A DNA stretch of 64,000 nt, from assembly GCF_900102345.1 (NCBI RefSeq), contig NZ_FNKB01000001.1:2542001-2606000 (forward strand). Reading direction: 5' to 3'. A program made the position numbers and the translations under genes. This stretch comes from Leucobacter chromiiresistens (GTDB lineage: Bacteria > Actinomycetota > Actinomycetes > Actinomycetales > Microbacteriaceae). Each line of letters begins with the position of its first letter. Position 1 is the first letter of the stretch. Shown in pieces: positions 17,120-25,933 of the stretch. The notes under the pieces are model-generated. The model saw only the letters and a list, made by a program, of their open reading frames with translations, did not search any database and had not been told where the DNA came from.

Positions 17120-17740
17120 CTACTTGCTTGCGGACTCGGGAGTCTCACCCGAGCCGTGGTCTACTTCAGCCTCGACTGCATTGGTCTTCACTTCGTGGGG
17201 TGCTCCTGCGTGTTCAGGGGCAGCCGCACCTTCCGGAGCGAAACCCGCCAGCGCCGCCCACCGCGGATCGATATCCGCACTGTTCGGCACTGCAGCCTCG
17301 GTGTCGCGCAACTCACCGGACTCGGGATCGAGACCCGGGCAGTCCGGACGACACACAGGCTGGAACGGCAGTGCAAGCACTACCGCGTCTCGGAGCGGAG
17401 GTTCAAGATCCACGTGATCACCGTGAACCTCGTACTCGTCGGCCTCCGTAGGAGTATACGCGAAAAGTTCCTGGAACTCGACTTCGAACGGCGTGGTGAA
17501 CGCTTTCAGGCACCGACCGCACTCGGCGTGCATCGTCGTCGCCACCTCGGCGGAGACGAGAATCCCCTCGTGCACCGACTCCAAGCGCACGTCGAGATCG
17601 AGCTCGGCGCCCTCCCGGATCTCGGCGAGGCCCTCGCCGAACTTCTCCGGAACCGTCAGTGTGCGACCCCGCTCCCGCATCTCCCCCGGGCGGTTGATGA
17701 TGTCGCGGACGTTCTCCTCGTAGACTCGGCTGTTGCTCAC
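17120..17740 (-). CDS. yceD: YceD/DUF177 family protein (23S rRNA accumulation protein)
   Basis: YceD-family protein needed for normal 23S rRNA levels in bacteria and chloroplasts. The 206-residue product shows the conserved CGRCL motif near residue 76 and the later CRPDCPGL motif, which together probably bind zinc. The C-terminal 50 residues are an acidic Ala/Glu-rich tail typical of actinobacterial members. The GTG at 17740 is preceded by TAGAAT and a 6-nt gap. It is the first gene of yceD-rpmF-rnc-mutM. Confidence 0.92.
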   Translation of the reverse strand: MSNSRVYEENVRDIINRPGEMRERGRTLTVPEKFGEGLAEIREGAELDLDVRLESVHEGILVSAEVATTMHAECGRCLKAFTTPFEVEFQELFAYTPTEADEYEVHGDHVDLEPPLRDAVVLALPFQPVCRPDCPGLDPESGELRDTEAAVPNSADIDPRWAALAGFAPEGAAAPEHAGAPHEVKTNAVEAEVDHGSGETPESASK

Positions 17741-17746
17741 CGACCC

Positions 17747-17752
17747 ATTCTA
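17747..17752 (-). promoter_or_regulatory. Candidate leaderless -10 of yceD-rpmF-rnc-mutM
   Basis: TAGAAT, then GGGTCG, then the GTG start. Confidence 0.55.
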
Positions 17753-17837
17753 CCGCGGCGCGGCGGAGGATCCGCTCTCTTCGCGGGCCGCGAAACACCC
17801 GGCGCGCCGGGCTTCGCGATCGCGGATCGGTCGAGCC

Positions 17838-18329
17838 CTACGCCGGGCGTCGCGTGTCGAGGAAGCGCGCGACGGCTGCGGGCACGTACGGGCTCACATC
17901 GCCGCCCATCTCCGACACCTGCCGCACGAGCGTGCTCGACACGTGCGCGTGAGCGGGATCCGGGAGCATGAACACCGTCTCGACGTCGGCGAGGCTGCGG
18001 TTCATGATCGCCATCGGGGTCTCGTACGATACGTCGATCTGCGACCGGATGCCCTTCACGAGCACCGATGCGCCGACCTCGGTGCAGTAGTCGACGAGGA
18101 GGCCGACCGACCAGGAGGCGACCGTGATGTTCTGCGGCGCGCCGGCCTCGTCGAGCGACTTCTGAATCAGCGTCATCCGCTCCGAGATCGGCAGCATCGC
18201 GTGCTTGTTGGGGTTGTGCACCACCAGTACGTGCACCTCGTCGAAGATGCCCGCGGCGCGGAGGATGACATCGAGGTGCCCCATCGTCACCGGGTCGAAG
18301 GAGCCGGGAACCACAGCGATTTTCGTCAT
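17838..18329 (-). CDS. coaD: Phosphopantetheine adenylyltransferase
   Basis: Fourth step of coenzyme A synthesis: ATP plus 4'-phosphopantetheine gives dephospho-CoA and pyrophosphate. The 163-residue protein has the nucleotidyltransferase motif [13 protein letters not shown] (T/HxGH with His18), [13 protein letters not shown] in the middle and the C-terminal ISSTLVR-like block (VSSTLVRQ). The ATG has TAGGCT 6 nt upstream. It precedes yceD on the same strand with a 97-bp gap. Confidence 0.96.
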   Translation of the reverse strand: MTKIAVVPGSFDPVTMGHLDVILRAAGIFDEVHVLVVHNPNKHAMLPISERMTLIQKSLDEAGAPQNITVASWSVGLLVDYCTEVGASVLVKGIRSQIDVSYETPMAIMNRSLADVETVFMLPDPAHAHVSSTLVRQVSEMGGDVSPYVPAAVARFLDTRRPA

Positions 18330-18335
18330 GGCTTC

Positions 18336-18341
18336 AGCCTA
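18336..18341 (-). promoter_or_regulatory. Candidate leaderless -10 of coaD
   Basis: TAGGCT, then GAAGCC, then ATG. Confidence 0.55.
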
Positions 18342-18406
18342 GGGTTCGCCGCCGGATGATTTCTTGAGAATGCACCGAGACGCGCCCCGCGCAAAGGAGC
18401 GCGACG

Positions 18407-19390
18407 TCAGTTCTCGGCGCGCCCGCGGCGCCAGTACCCCATGAAGGCGACGGATTGCCGGTCGATGCCGCGTTCGCTCACCAGGTGGCGGCGTATCGCC
18501 TTGATCGCCCCGGCCTCCCCCGCCAGCCAGGCGTACCCCTCCGAACGCCGCGCATCGCTCGCGAGCGGTGCGCCCGTCGCCGCGTCCATGCCCGGCACCT
18601 CCCAGAGGATCTCCCGATCGATGTCGATCTCCTGCAGGTCGGCGCTCGGCGCGCGCCCGGCCCCATCACGCGACGTTTCGAGGGTCGCGGCGGCCGTACC
18701 GGGGAAGACCTCGCCGAGCGCGCGCACCGCCGCGACGAGCGCAGCGCCGCGATCTGACTCGTCGCGCTCGAGCACCGTCAGCTCCAGCCGACCGTCGGCG
18801 AGCATCTCGTCGGCGTCGAGCAGGGCGGCGTCCGCGGCATCGCCGACTTCGAGGATCACCCGAGCGCACGCGCTCCGATCGAGCGACGCGAGAATGCCCG
18901 CGATCGCCGGAAGGGCCGTGTCGTCGCCGACGATGAGGAAGCGGCGCGCGTCGCGCGGCGGAATCCACCCGACGGCCGTGTTCGCGCCCGAGTATTCGGC
19001 GTCGGGGCCGAGGATCGCCATCGCGTCGCCGACCACCGCCTGCTCCGCCCAGGCGGAGGCCGGACCGGGGTCGGCCGCGTGCCGCGCGAAGTCGACCGTC
19101 AGCCGCGCGCCCGCCGCATCGCGATGGAACGCACGCGGCGTGTAGGTGCGCATGGGCGGCCGATCCTCGTCGGCGAGCGCGCACCACGCCTGATACCAGC
19201 CGTCGCCGTCTCCGAGCGGCGGGATGACGCCGCGATCGTTCGGGAGCAGGATCTTGACGCGTTGATCCGTGCCGATGAAGCGGAATCGCTCGAGCCCCGG
19301 GCCGGTGAGCACCACGCGCACGAAGCCGGGCGACGGCCGATGCATCTCCGTCACCACGACGTCGAACAGGCGGTAGGCGGATGTACTCAC
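18407..19390 (-). CDS. Siderophore-interacting protein (ferric-siderophore reductase, SIP family)
   Basis: FAD/NAD(P)H flavoprotein of the SIP/ViuB family that reduces ferric-siderophore complexes in the cytoplasm to release iron. The 327-residue protein has the FAD-binding block MRTYTPRAFH, an NAD(P)H-binding half with FLIVGDDTALPAIAGILASL, the family-specific EGYAWLAGEAGAIKAIRRHL, and the C-terminal GYWRRGRAEN. The GTG at 19390 has GGAGA 8 nt upstream. No siderophore transport genes flank it, so the partner siderophore is unknown. Confidence 0.9.
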   Translation of the reverse strand: MSTSAYRLFDVVVTEMHRPSPGFVRVVLTGPGLERFRFIGTDQRVKILLPNDRGVIPPLGDGDGWYQAWCALADEDRPPMRTYTPRAFHRDAAGARLTVDFARHAADPGPASAWAEQAVVGDAMAILGPDAEYSGANTAVGWIPPRDARRFLIVGDDTALPAIAGILASLDRSACARVILEVGDAADAALLDADEMLADGRLELTVLERDESDRGAALVAAVRALGEVFPGTAAATLETSRDGAGRAPSADLQEIDIDREILWEVPGMDAATGAPLASDARRSEGYAWLAGEAGAIKAIRRHLVSERGIDRQSVAFMGYWRRGRAEN

Positions 19391-19422
19391 GAGAATCTCC
19401 CTGAAAGGTCTGGGGGCGTGCG

Positions 19423-19454
19423 CGGGCGGGGCGCGCTCCGGGCGGGGCGCGCTC
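19423..19454. repeat. 16-bp tandem repeat after the response-regulator gene
   Basis: CGGGCGGGGCGCGCTC occurs twice without a gap, immediately beyond the stop of the response-regulator gene and followed by a partial third copy. Confidence 0.6.
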
Positions 19455-19465
19455 GGGCGGATCGG

Positions 19466-20155
19466 TCAGAGTCCGTGCTGCTTGGCGAAGATCACCGCGT
19501 GCACGCGGTCGCGCAGCTGCAGCTTGGCGAGCACCCGGCCCACATGGGTCTTCACCGTCGACTCCGAGAGGTACAGCTCGCCGCTGATCTCCGCGTTGTT
19601 CCTGCCCTCGGCGATGAGCCGCAGCACGTCGAGCTCGCGCTCGGTGAGCGCGTCGAGCGCCGCGTCGGCCGCGGGTGGGGCCTCGGCGCCTGCGGCGGCG
19701 AACTCCAGCCCGCCGCCGGCGCGCATCTGCTCGAGCATGCGGCGGGTGACGCTCGGCGCCATCGCCGCATCCCCGGCGGCGACGCGGTGGATGGCGTCGA
19801 CCAGCTCGGTCGGCCGCGCGTCCTTCAGGAGGAAGCCGCTCGCCCCGGCGCGGATCGCTCCCGTCGCGTACTCGTCGAGATCGAACGTGGTCAGCACCAG
19901 CACCCGCACGTCGGGGAAGCGGCGCGCGATCTCGGCGGTCGCGTCGATGCCGTTCATGCCGGGCATGCGCACATCTATGAGCACCAGATCGCACCCCCCG
20001 GGCCCGAGGTCCTCGAGCCGCTGCAGGGCCGCGGCCCCGTCCGAGGCCTCCGCCACGACGTCGATGTCGGGCTCCCCCAGCAGCACCAGCTTGAAGCCGG
20101 TGCGGATCAGCTCCTGATCGTCGACCAGCATGACGCGAATCTCATCGGTTGCCAT
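19466..20155 (-). CDS. Response regulator, NarL/LuxR family
   Basis: DNA-binding regulator of 229 residues. The receiver domain has the acidic pair VDDQE, the phospho-acceptor Asp in LVLIDVRMPG and the Lys in FLLKDA. A short Ala-rich linker leads to the LuxR helix-turn-helix LTERELDVLRLIAEGRNNAEISGELYLSESTVKTHV. It overlaps the kinase gene by 14 nt, so both are made together. It most likely controls the ABC transporter genes upstream in the same operon, as in LiaSR- or BcrRS-like modules. Confidence 0.9.
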   Translation of the reverse strand: MATDEIRVMLVDDQELIRTGFKLVLLGEPDIDVVAEASDGAAALQRLEDLGPGGCDLVLIDVRMPGMNGIDATAEIARRFPDVRVLVLTTFDLDEYATGAIRAGASGFLLKDARPTELVDAIHRVAAGDAAMAPSVTRRMLEQMRAGGGLEFAAAGAEAPPAADAALDALTERELDVLRLIAEGRNNAEISGELYLSESTVKTHVGRVLAKLQLRDRVHAVIFAKQHGL

Positions 20156-21551
20156 CGGGGCTCCTCTCGCTCGAATCTCGGGGCGGCGTCGACGGCTCGT
20201 CGGCACCGCTGGCCGCAGCGCTCACCGGGAGCACCGCCCACAGGCGCCACCCGCCGCCGGAGCCGGCCGGTACGGGGCCCGACTCGATCTTGCCACCGAA
20301 GACGCGCGCGCGTTCGGCGAGCCCCGCGAGGCCGCGCCCCGACCCCAGGCCGGCGACGGGCGGGGGCGCGCCCGGTGCCGGCCCGTAGTCGCGCACCAGC
20401 ACCGTCGTGCGATCCGCCTCACGATCGAGGGTCACGCGCACGCGCGCCCCGGTGCCGGCGTAGCGCAGCACGTTGGTCAGACCCTCCTGCACCACGCGGT
20501 AGACGGCGAGATCCTGCCCGCGATCCCCGGCCGCGCTGCCCTGCACGTCGAGCGTGACGAGCAGGCCCGCCTTCGAGAACCCCTCGACCAGCTGCGGCAG
20601 ATCCTCGACGCCCGGCTGCGGGAGCAGATCGGCTTCCTCCCCGCTCGAGTGCAGGGCACCGAGCAGGCGCCGCATCTCGGCGAGCGCCGTGCGCCCCGTC
20701 TCGGCGCTCCGGCGCATGGCGTCCGCGGCGGCCTCGGGCGCCCGCTCCGAGGCGCGCGCCGCGCCCTCCGACAGCGCGATCATCACCGAGACCGAGTGCG
20801 CGACGATGTCGTGCATCTCCCGTGCGATGCGCGATCGCTCCTCCGCCACCGCGAGCTGCGCGAGCTGGTCGCGCTCACGCGCCAGCTGGTGCGCGCGATC
20901 GATCACGGCCGCGATGTACCGGCGACGGTTCCCGAGGTTGATCCCGAGCATGAGGATCGCCAGCAGCCAGACCGCGCTGATGATCGAGATCGTGATCAGC
21001 TCGCCGATGCTCTGCACCGAGGTCGACTCGGCCGCGAGCAGATTCGCCGGGCTCGTCGCCTCGAAATTCGCCGATCCCCGCCAGAACGACAGTGCGGACT
21101 GCAGCAGGGACGCCGCCACCGCGATTCCGTAGGCGACCCATCCCGCCGCGACGCTGCGATACACCGGCACGGCGTACAGCAGGAACATGAGCGCCACGCC
21201 GTTGGCGAGCGCCTGGATGCCCTGCTCGCCGAACGTCACCACCACGATGACGATGAGCCCGACCAGCGGGAAGCGACGGCGGAAGAGCAGGGCCGCCGCG
21301 ATGATCAGTACGCGCAGGATCGCGATGAGCACCCAGGGCCACATCAGGTGCGCGGGCACGCCCTCCCAGGTGCTCGACCCGGTCGCCTCGTCCCACGTCG
21401 TCGACGTCGCGATGTCGAGGGTGAACCCGAGGGCGCTGCCGATGAAGTACCAGACGACGATCGTGATGTCGACGGCTCGGGGATGCGCGGCGAAGGCCCG
21501 CCGGATCACTCCGGGCGGGCGAGGGAGGCGCACCTCGGCATCCGGCGTCAT
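20142..21551 (-). CDS. Sensor histidine kinase (HisKA_3 family)
   Basis: Membrane sensor of 469 residues. The N-terminal half has several hydrophobic helices (about residues 25-190) with little extracellular sequence, as in intramembrane-sensing kinases. The dimerisation helix contains REMHDIVAHSVSVM with the phospho-accepting His, and the C terminus is a degenerate HATPase with GLGSGRGLAGLAERA. The ATG at 21551 follows TACAGT by 7 nt, so the kinase-regulator pair may also be transcribed on its own as a leaderless message. It lies 41 bp after the ABC permease gene. Confidence 0.88.
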   Translation of the reverse strand: MTPDAEVRLPRPPGVIRRAFAAHPRAVDITIVVWYFIGSALGFTLDIATSTTWDEATGSSTWEGVPAHLMWPWVLIAILRVLIIAAALLFRRRFPLVGLIVIVVVTFGEQGIQALANGVALMFLLYAVPVYRSVAAGWVAYGIAVAASLLQSALSFWRGSANFEATSPANLLAAESTSVQSIGELITISIISAVWLLAILMLGINLGNRRRYIAAVIDRAHQLARERDQLAQLAVAEERSRIAREMHDIVAHSVSVMIALSEGAARASERAPEAAADAMRRSAETGRTALAEMRRLLGALHSSGEEADLLPQPGVEDLPQLVEGFSKAGLLVTLDVQGSAAGDRGQDLAVYRVVQEGLTNVLRYAGTGARVRVTLDREADRTTVLVRDYGPAPGAPPPVAGLGSGRGLAGLAERARVFGGKIESGPVPAGSGGGWRLWAVLPVSAAASGADEPSTPPRDSSERSPDGNR

Positions 21552-21558
21552 ACCGTTC

Positions 21559-21564
21559 ACTGTA
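21559..21564 (-). promoter_or_regulatory. Candidate leaderless -10 of the kinase-regulator pair
   Basis: TACAGT, seven nucleotides before the ATG at 21551. Confidence 0.45.
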
Positions 21565-21592
21565 CTGGCACGCCTCCCTGTCGAGATGTGCG

Positions 21593-22474
21593 TCAGCGGG
21601 CGTCCCGACGCTTGAACGCCGCCGCCGCCGGGAGCATCACCGCGACGACCCAGACCGCCATCGCGAGCATCGCGACCGCGAAGGTGGGGCCGCTCGCGAC
21701 CTCCACCGCACCGGCCGACAGCACCGACCCGAGCTGCGCCGGAAGATACGCGCTGACCGTGGTCACCCACTCCCAGCCGGTCATGGTCAGCATCTGGAAG
21801 GCGATCGGCAGCACGAAGGTCACGCCCGCCACCACGGCGATGCCGCCCGCGGTCGACCGCAGCAGCACCGAGACGCCGAACGCGAAGAGCGAGATCAGCA
21901 CCAGGTAGGCGATCGTGCCGAGCACTCCGGTGATCACCATGGAGCTGCCGATCTCCGCGGCACTCTGCGGGTAGCAGATCACGGCCGCCGCGAGGCCGCC
22001 CGCGACGAGCACGAGAGCGGTGAGCGCAGACACCGCGGCGAGCACGAGCGCCTTCCCCAGGAACACCGGAGTGCGCTTCGGCACCGCGGTGAGCGTCGAG
22101 AGGATCATGCCGCTCGAGTACTCGCTCGAGATGGCGAACACGCCGAGCACCCCGAAGATGAGTGCGAGGAACGGCGATGCGAACGTCGAGACGACCAGCA
22201 GGTAGAACTGCAGATCGCTGTCGCCCGCGACGCTGCCCGCATCGCGCATCTCGTTGCTGAAGAGCAGTGCGATGGCGGTGCTCAGCCCGATTCCGACGAT
22301 CACGGTGATCAGCAGCGTGAGCTTGATGCTCCGGAGCGACGTGAGCTTGATGCGCTCCGAGCGCAGGACGCCGCCGAAGGTCACCCGGCCGGGGGCGGCG
22401 CCCGCCGACGAGCGCTGCGGGGTCGCGGGTGGCGTCGGCGCCGAGCCGGCGTCGATCACGATGGTGGAGGTCAT
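21593..22474 (-). CDS. ABC transporter permease (ABC-2 type)
   Basis: Integral membrane subunit of 293 residues with six hydrophobic segments, starting with a 35-residue cytoplasmic tail followed by RSERIKLTSLRSIKLTLL, which is the entry of ABC-2 permeases. The GVFAISSEYSSGMILSTLTAVPKR block is the conserved cytoplasmic loop of the family. The partner ATPase is encoded just upstream. The system is probably an exporter for an antibiotic peptide or another toxic compound, judged from the linked kinase and regulator; the substrate is unknown. Confidence 0.85.
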   Translation of the reverse strand: MTSTIVIDAGSAPTPPATPQRSSAGAAPGRVTFGGVLRSERIKLTSLRSIKLTLLITVIVGIGLSTAIALLFSNEMRDAGSVAGDSDLQFYLLVVSTFASPFLALIFGVLGVFAISSEYSSGMILSTLTAVPKRTPVFLGKALVLAAVSALTALVLVAGGLAAAVICYPQSAAEIGSSMVITGVLGTIAYLVLISLFAFGVSVLLRSTAGGIAVVAGVTFVLPIAFQMLTMTGWEWVTTVSAYLPAQLGSVLSAGAVEVASGPTFAVAMLAMAVWVVAVMLPAAAAFKRRDAR

Positions 22475-22538
22475 GGAATTCTCTTTTCTCAGTCGAAGGT
22501 CACAGCGGACGAGGGCGGGGCGCTGGCGCGCCGCGGGT

Positions 22539-23450
22539 TCACGAGGTCGAGTACTCGACCTCGCCGCGGGTGAGCTCGAGGTAGGCGTCTTCGAGGCTCG
22601 CCTGCTGCGGGCTCAGCTCGTGCAGCGCGATCTGGTGGGCCGCCGCGACGGCGCCGATGTCGGCAGCGGCGAGGCCGCGCACGGTGAACCCCTCGTCGCC
22701 CCGCGGTTCGAGGGTGACGCCCTCGCGCTGCGCGCTCATCAGCAGCGACGCGAGCTTCGTCGCCTGCGGGCTGCGAACGGCGACGCTCGAGGTGCGCCCG
22801 CCCCCGATGAACTCACCGATGGGCGCGTCGGCGACCACGCGTCCGCGCCCGAGCACGATGACGTGGTCGGCGGTCTGCGCCATCTCGCTCATGAGGTGGC
22901 TCGACAGCAGCACCGTGCGCCCCTCGGATGCGAGGTGGCGCAGCAGCTGGCGCACCCATAGCACTCCGTCGGGATCGAGCCCGTTCACGGGCTCGTCCAG
23001 GATCAGGATCCGCGGATCGCCGAGCAGCGCCGCCGCGATGCCGAGACGCTGCCCCATGCCGAGCGAGAACCCGCCGACGCGCCGATTCGCGACGCCCGAC
23101 AGGCCCGTCTGCTCGAGCACCTCCGAGACCCTGCGATCCGGAATGCCGTGCGTCGCCGCGAGCGCCCGCAGGTGGCTGCGAGCGCTGCGGCCCGGGTGCA
23201 CGCCCTTCGCGTCGAGCAGCGCCCCGACCTCGGAGAGCGGCGCCGCCGCGTCGGCGTAGCGCCCGCCGTTCACCGTCACCGTGCCCGAGGTCGGCCGGTC
23301 GAGGCCGAGCATCAGCCGCATGCTCGTCGACTTTCCGGCGCCGTTCGGGCCGAGAAAGCCAGTCACCTGCCCGGGCTTGATGCTGAACGTGACGTCGTCG
23401 ACCGCCGTCTTGCTGCCGTAGTGCTTGGTGAGCCCGCGCGCTTCGATCAT
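22539..23450 (-). CDS. ABC transporter ATPase (BcrA/DrrA-like)
   Basis: ATP-binding subunit of 303 residues. Walker A is GPNGAGKS, the signature is the degenerate FSLGMGQR typical of BcrA-like exporters, Walker B is ILILDEPVNGLDPDG, and the switch His lies in LLSSHLMSEM. The last third is a C-terminal regulatory domain. The ATG at 23450 has GGAGA 6 nt upstream. First gene of ATPase-permease-kinase-regulator. The final seven codons lie in a perfect 22-bp palindrome. Confidence 0.9.
   Translation of the reverse strand: MIEARGLTKHYGSKTAVDDVTFSIKPGQVTGFLGPNGAGKSTSMRLMLGLDRPTSGTVTVNGGRYADAAAPLSEVGALLDAKGVHPGRSARSHLRALAATHGIPDRRVSEVLEQTGLSGVANRRVGGFSLGMGQRLGIAAALLGDPRILILDEPVNGLDPDGVLWVRQLLRHLASEGRTVLLSSHLMSEMAQTADHVIVLGRGRVVADAPIGEFIGGGRTSSVAVRSPQATKLASLLMSAQREGVTLEPRGDEGFTVRGLAAADIGAVAAAHQIALHELSPQQASLEDAYLELTRGEVEYSTS
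22542..22563. repeat. Perfect 22-bp palindrome at the end of the ABC ATPase gene
   Basis: Uninterrupted self-complementary sequence with the core TCGAGTACTCGA (22547-22558). It abuts the TGA stop and lies at the ATPase-permease junction. It may form a cruciform or hairpin, or bind a dimeric protein. Confidence 0.6.
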
Positions 23451-23534
23451 GATGTCTCCGTTTCTTCGCCGCAGTGTGCGCGACGTTGCTTCAACGGTAG
23501 ATTCGGGCGGCCGTCGGCGCATCGGTCGCGGGTG

Positions 23535-23568
23535 CCGACCCGCGTAGTACTCGAGTACCGGGGGTCGG
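23535..23568. promoter_or_regulatory. Nested palindrome upstream of the ABC exporter operon
   Basis: The 12-bp palindrome GTACTCGAGTAC (23547-23558) is framed by CCGACCC (23535-23541) and GGGTCGG (23562-23568). It lies in the 220-bp gap between recG and the ABC operon. It could be an operator for the linked response regulator or the recG terminator. I see no gene in this gap. Confidence 0.5.
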
Positions 23569-23670
23569 TGCCGCGGTGCGTACGTGCGGTGCGCGGGCGC
23601 GGAGCGCGGGCGAGCGGACCGGACGCCGCGCAGGGGCGCCGCGCACGGGCTCCCGCTCCGCCTTCTGGCG

Positions 23671-25890
23671 TTACGACTTCGCGAGGTTGTCGAGCAGACC
23701 GGCCTCGTGATCCTTCGCGACGAGTTCGGCGAGACCCGGTGCGTCGGCGAGCTCGGGATCGCGTTCGAGCAGCGCACCCGCCACCTCGCGGGCGTGCGCG
23801 ATGAGGGGCCCGTGCTCCGCGACGCGGAGGAGCCGGAGGGTCGAGCGGCCGCCCGACTGCGCGGTTCCCAGAATGTCGCCCTCGCGCCGCAGCTCGAGGT
23901 CGATCTCGGCGAGCGCGAACCCGTCCGACGTCGCGGCGACCGCCTCGATGCGCTCCCGGGCCACGGTGCCCGCGGCCGCCGCCGTCATCAGGAGGCAGAG
24001 CCCCGCGTGCTCCCCGCGACCGACCCGGCCCCGGAGCTGATGCAGCTGGGAGATGCCGAAGCGGTCGGCGTCGCGCACGATCATGATCGACGCGTTCGGC
24101 ACGTTGACGCCCACCTCGATGACCGTCGTCGCCACGAGCACACCGATGGCGCCCGAAGCGAAGCCGCGCATCACCCGGTCCTTCTCATCAGACGGCATGC
24201 CGCCGTGCAGGCCGGCGATCTCCGCTCCGGCGAACGCCGGATGGCGGCGCAGCTCCTCGACGGTCTCCTCGACGTTCGCGAGCCGACGTGCCGCCGCCGC
24301 ATCGTCCGCGGCGTCCGATCCTCGTCGCGCGGCGGGGTCTGCCGCCTCGTCCGGGCTCTCGAACCCGTCCTCGATCTCGCCGGGTGCGATCGCCGGGCAG
24401 ACCACGTACACCTGACGCCCCGCCGCGAGATCCTCCCCCGCCCTCGCCCAGACGCGGGCCGCTCGGTTCGGCATCTCGATCTCGGGCACCGCGAACGTCG
24501 AGATCCCCTGTCGGCCGGGGGGCAGCTCCCGAATCGTCGACACCTCGAGGTCGCCGAACGCCGTGAGGGCGACGGTTCTCGGAATCGGCGTCGCGGTCAT
24601 CGCGAGCACGTGCGGCTGGTTGCCCTTCTGCCGCAGCGCCTCCCGCTGCTCGACGCCGAAGCGGTGCTGCTCGTCGACCACGATCAGACCGAGGTCGAGG
24701 AACGACACCCCCTCGCTGATCAGCGCGTGCGTGCCGACGGCGATGCGCGAGGCGCCCGATACCAGCGCGAGCAGCACGCGCTTGCGCTCGGCGACCGGCA
24801 TGCGACCGGTGAGCAGCACCGGCCGCAGCTCCTCCGTGAGCTCGGGGCCGAGCGAGTCGACGATGGAGCGGTAGTGCTGCGCGGCGAGCACCTCCGTGGG
24901 CGCGAGCAGGGCGCTCTGCCCCTCGCTGTCGGCGACCTGCAGCATGGCGCGCAGGGCCACGAGCGTCTTGCCCGATCCGACCTCGCCCTGCAGCAGGCGG
25001 TGCATCGGGTGCGGCTGCGCGAGCTCCGCCGAGATGGTCGCCCCGGATCGCCGCTGATCGCCGGTCAGCTCGAACGGCAGCGCCGCGTCGAACCGTGCGG
25101 CCACGCCGTCGGCGGCGCCCGGCCTCGGGGTGCTCGACTGCAGGCCGGCACGGCGCCGCCGGTCGAGCAGCGCGAGCTGCAGCTCGAACGCCTCGCGGAA
25201 GCGGAAGCTGTCGCGGGCCGCGCGCCAGTCGGCGTCGGTCTGCGGTCGGTGGATGTGCTCGAGGGCGCGGCCGAGCCGCTCGACGCCCTCCGCCGTTCGG
25301 ATCTCATCGGGCAGCGGATCGGGCACATCGCCGAGGGCGTCAAGTGCGAGCTCGACGGCCCGCTGCAGCGTCCAGGTGGGCACCTGCGCCGTCGCCGGAT
25401 AGATCGGCACCGGCGTCTCCGACCACGCCTTCGCGGCCGCCTCGTCGAGTCGGTCGCCACCGGGCGCGTCGTCGCGGTGCTCGAAGAGCTCGTACTCGGG
25501 GTGCTGCAACTGCAGCTGGCCGCGGTACTCGCTGACCTTGCCCGCGAAGAGGCCGCGCTTGCCGGGCAGCAGCTCGCGAACGCGCCACTGCTGGTTGAAG
25601 AACGTGAGCGTGAGCGTGCCCGTGCCGTCGGTGATGCGGGCCTCCAGCAGCTTCCCGTTGCGCCGCTGCATCTGGCGCTCGCGCACGTCGAGCACCTGGG
25701 CGACCACCGCGATCTGCTCCCCCACGGGCAGGTCGTTCAACGGGGTCAGTTCACCGCGGCGCGAGTAGCGACGGGGGAAGTGGTGCAGCAGATCGCCGAC
25801 CGTGCGCATCTCGAAGGCGCGCTCGAGCGGCTTCGCGGTGCGATCGCCGACCACTCCGGCGAGGGGGGTGTCGAGGGTCGCCCGGGTCAT
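23671..25890 (-). CDS. recG: ATP-dependent DNA helicase RecG
   Basis: Branch-migrating helicase that rewinds stalled replication forks and Holliday junctions. The 739-residue protein has the N-terminal wedge/OB domain (residues about 60-160), then helicase motifs: Walker A GEVGSGKT, DEQH box, TATPIPRT, the QLRGRVGRG motif VI and the C-terminal TRG region. Two Asp/Ala-rich loops interrupt the second helicase domain. The ATG has TACGCT and a 6-nt gap upstream. It is transcribed away from rsmD across 43 bp. Confidence 0.96.
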   Translation of the reverse strand: MTRATLDTPLAGVVGDRTAKPLERAFEMRTVGDLLHHFPRRYSRRGELTPLNDLPVGEQIAVVAQVLDVRERQMQRRNGKLLEARITDGTGTLTLTFFNQQWRVRELLPGKRGLFAGKVSEYRGQLQLQHPEYELFEHRDDAPGGDRLDEAAAKAWSETPVPIYPATAQVPTWTLQRAVELALDALGDVPDPLPDEIRTAEGVERLGRALEHIHRPQTDADWRAARDSFRFREAFELQLALLDRRRRAGLQSSTPRPGAADGVAARFDAALPFELTGDQRRSGATISAELAQPHPMHRLLQGEVGSGKTLVALRAMLQVADSEGQSALLAPTEVLAAQHYRSIVDSLGPELTEELRPVLLTGRMPVAERKRVLLALVSGASRIAVGTHALISEGVSFLDLGLIVVDEQHRFGVEQREALRQKGNQPHVLAMTATPIPRTVALTAFGDLEVSTIRELPPGRQGISTFAVPEIEMPNRAARVWARAGEDLAAGRQVYVVCPAIAPGEIEDGFESPDEAADPAARRGSDAADDAAAARRLANVEETVEELRRHPAFAGAEIAGLHGGMPSDEKDRVMRGFASGAIGVLVATTVIEVGVNVPNASIMIVRDADRFGISQLHQLRGRVGRGEHAGLCLLMTAAAAGTVARERIEAVAATSDGFALAEIDLELRREGDILGTAQSGGRSTLRLLRVAEHGPLIAHAREVAGALLERDPELADAPGLAELVAKDHEAGLLDNLAKS

Positions 25891-25896
25891 TCCTCC

Positions 25897-25902
25897 AGCG
25901 TA
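25897..25902 (-). promoter_or_regulatory. Candidate leaderless -10 of recG
   Basis: TACGCT, then GGAGGA (6 nt), then ATG. It lies within the 43-bp recG-rsmD gap. Confidence 0.55.
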
Positions 25903-25921
25903 TCGCCGACCGCCGACGCGC

Positions 25922-25927
25922 TACGCT
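25922..25927 (+). promoter_or_regulatory. Candidate leaderless -10 of rsmD
   Basis: TACGCT, then CGAATC (6 nt), then GTG. It is the same hexamer as the divergent recG element, 19 bp away. Confidence 0.55.
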
Positions 25928-25933
25928 CGAATC

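Noticed and set aside
18407..20155. The siderophore-interacting protein as part of the two-component operon
   Set aside because: There is a 75-bp gap with tandem repeats and a separate ribosome site, and the functions do not match.
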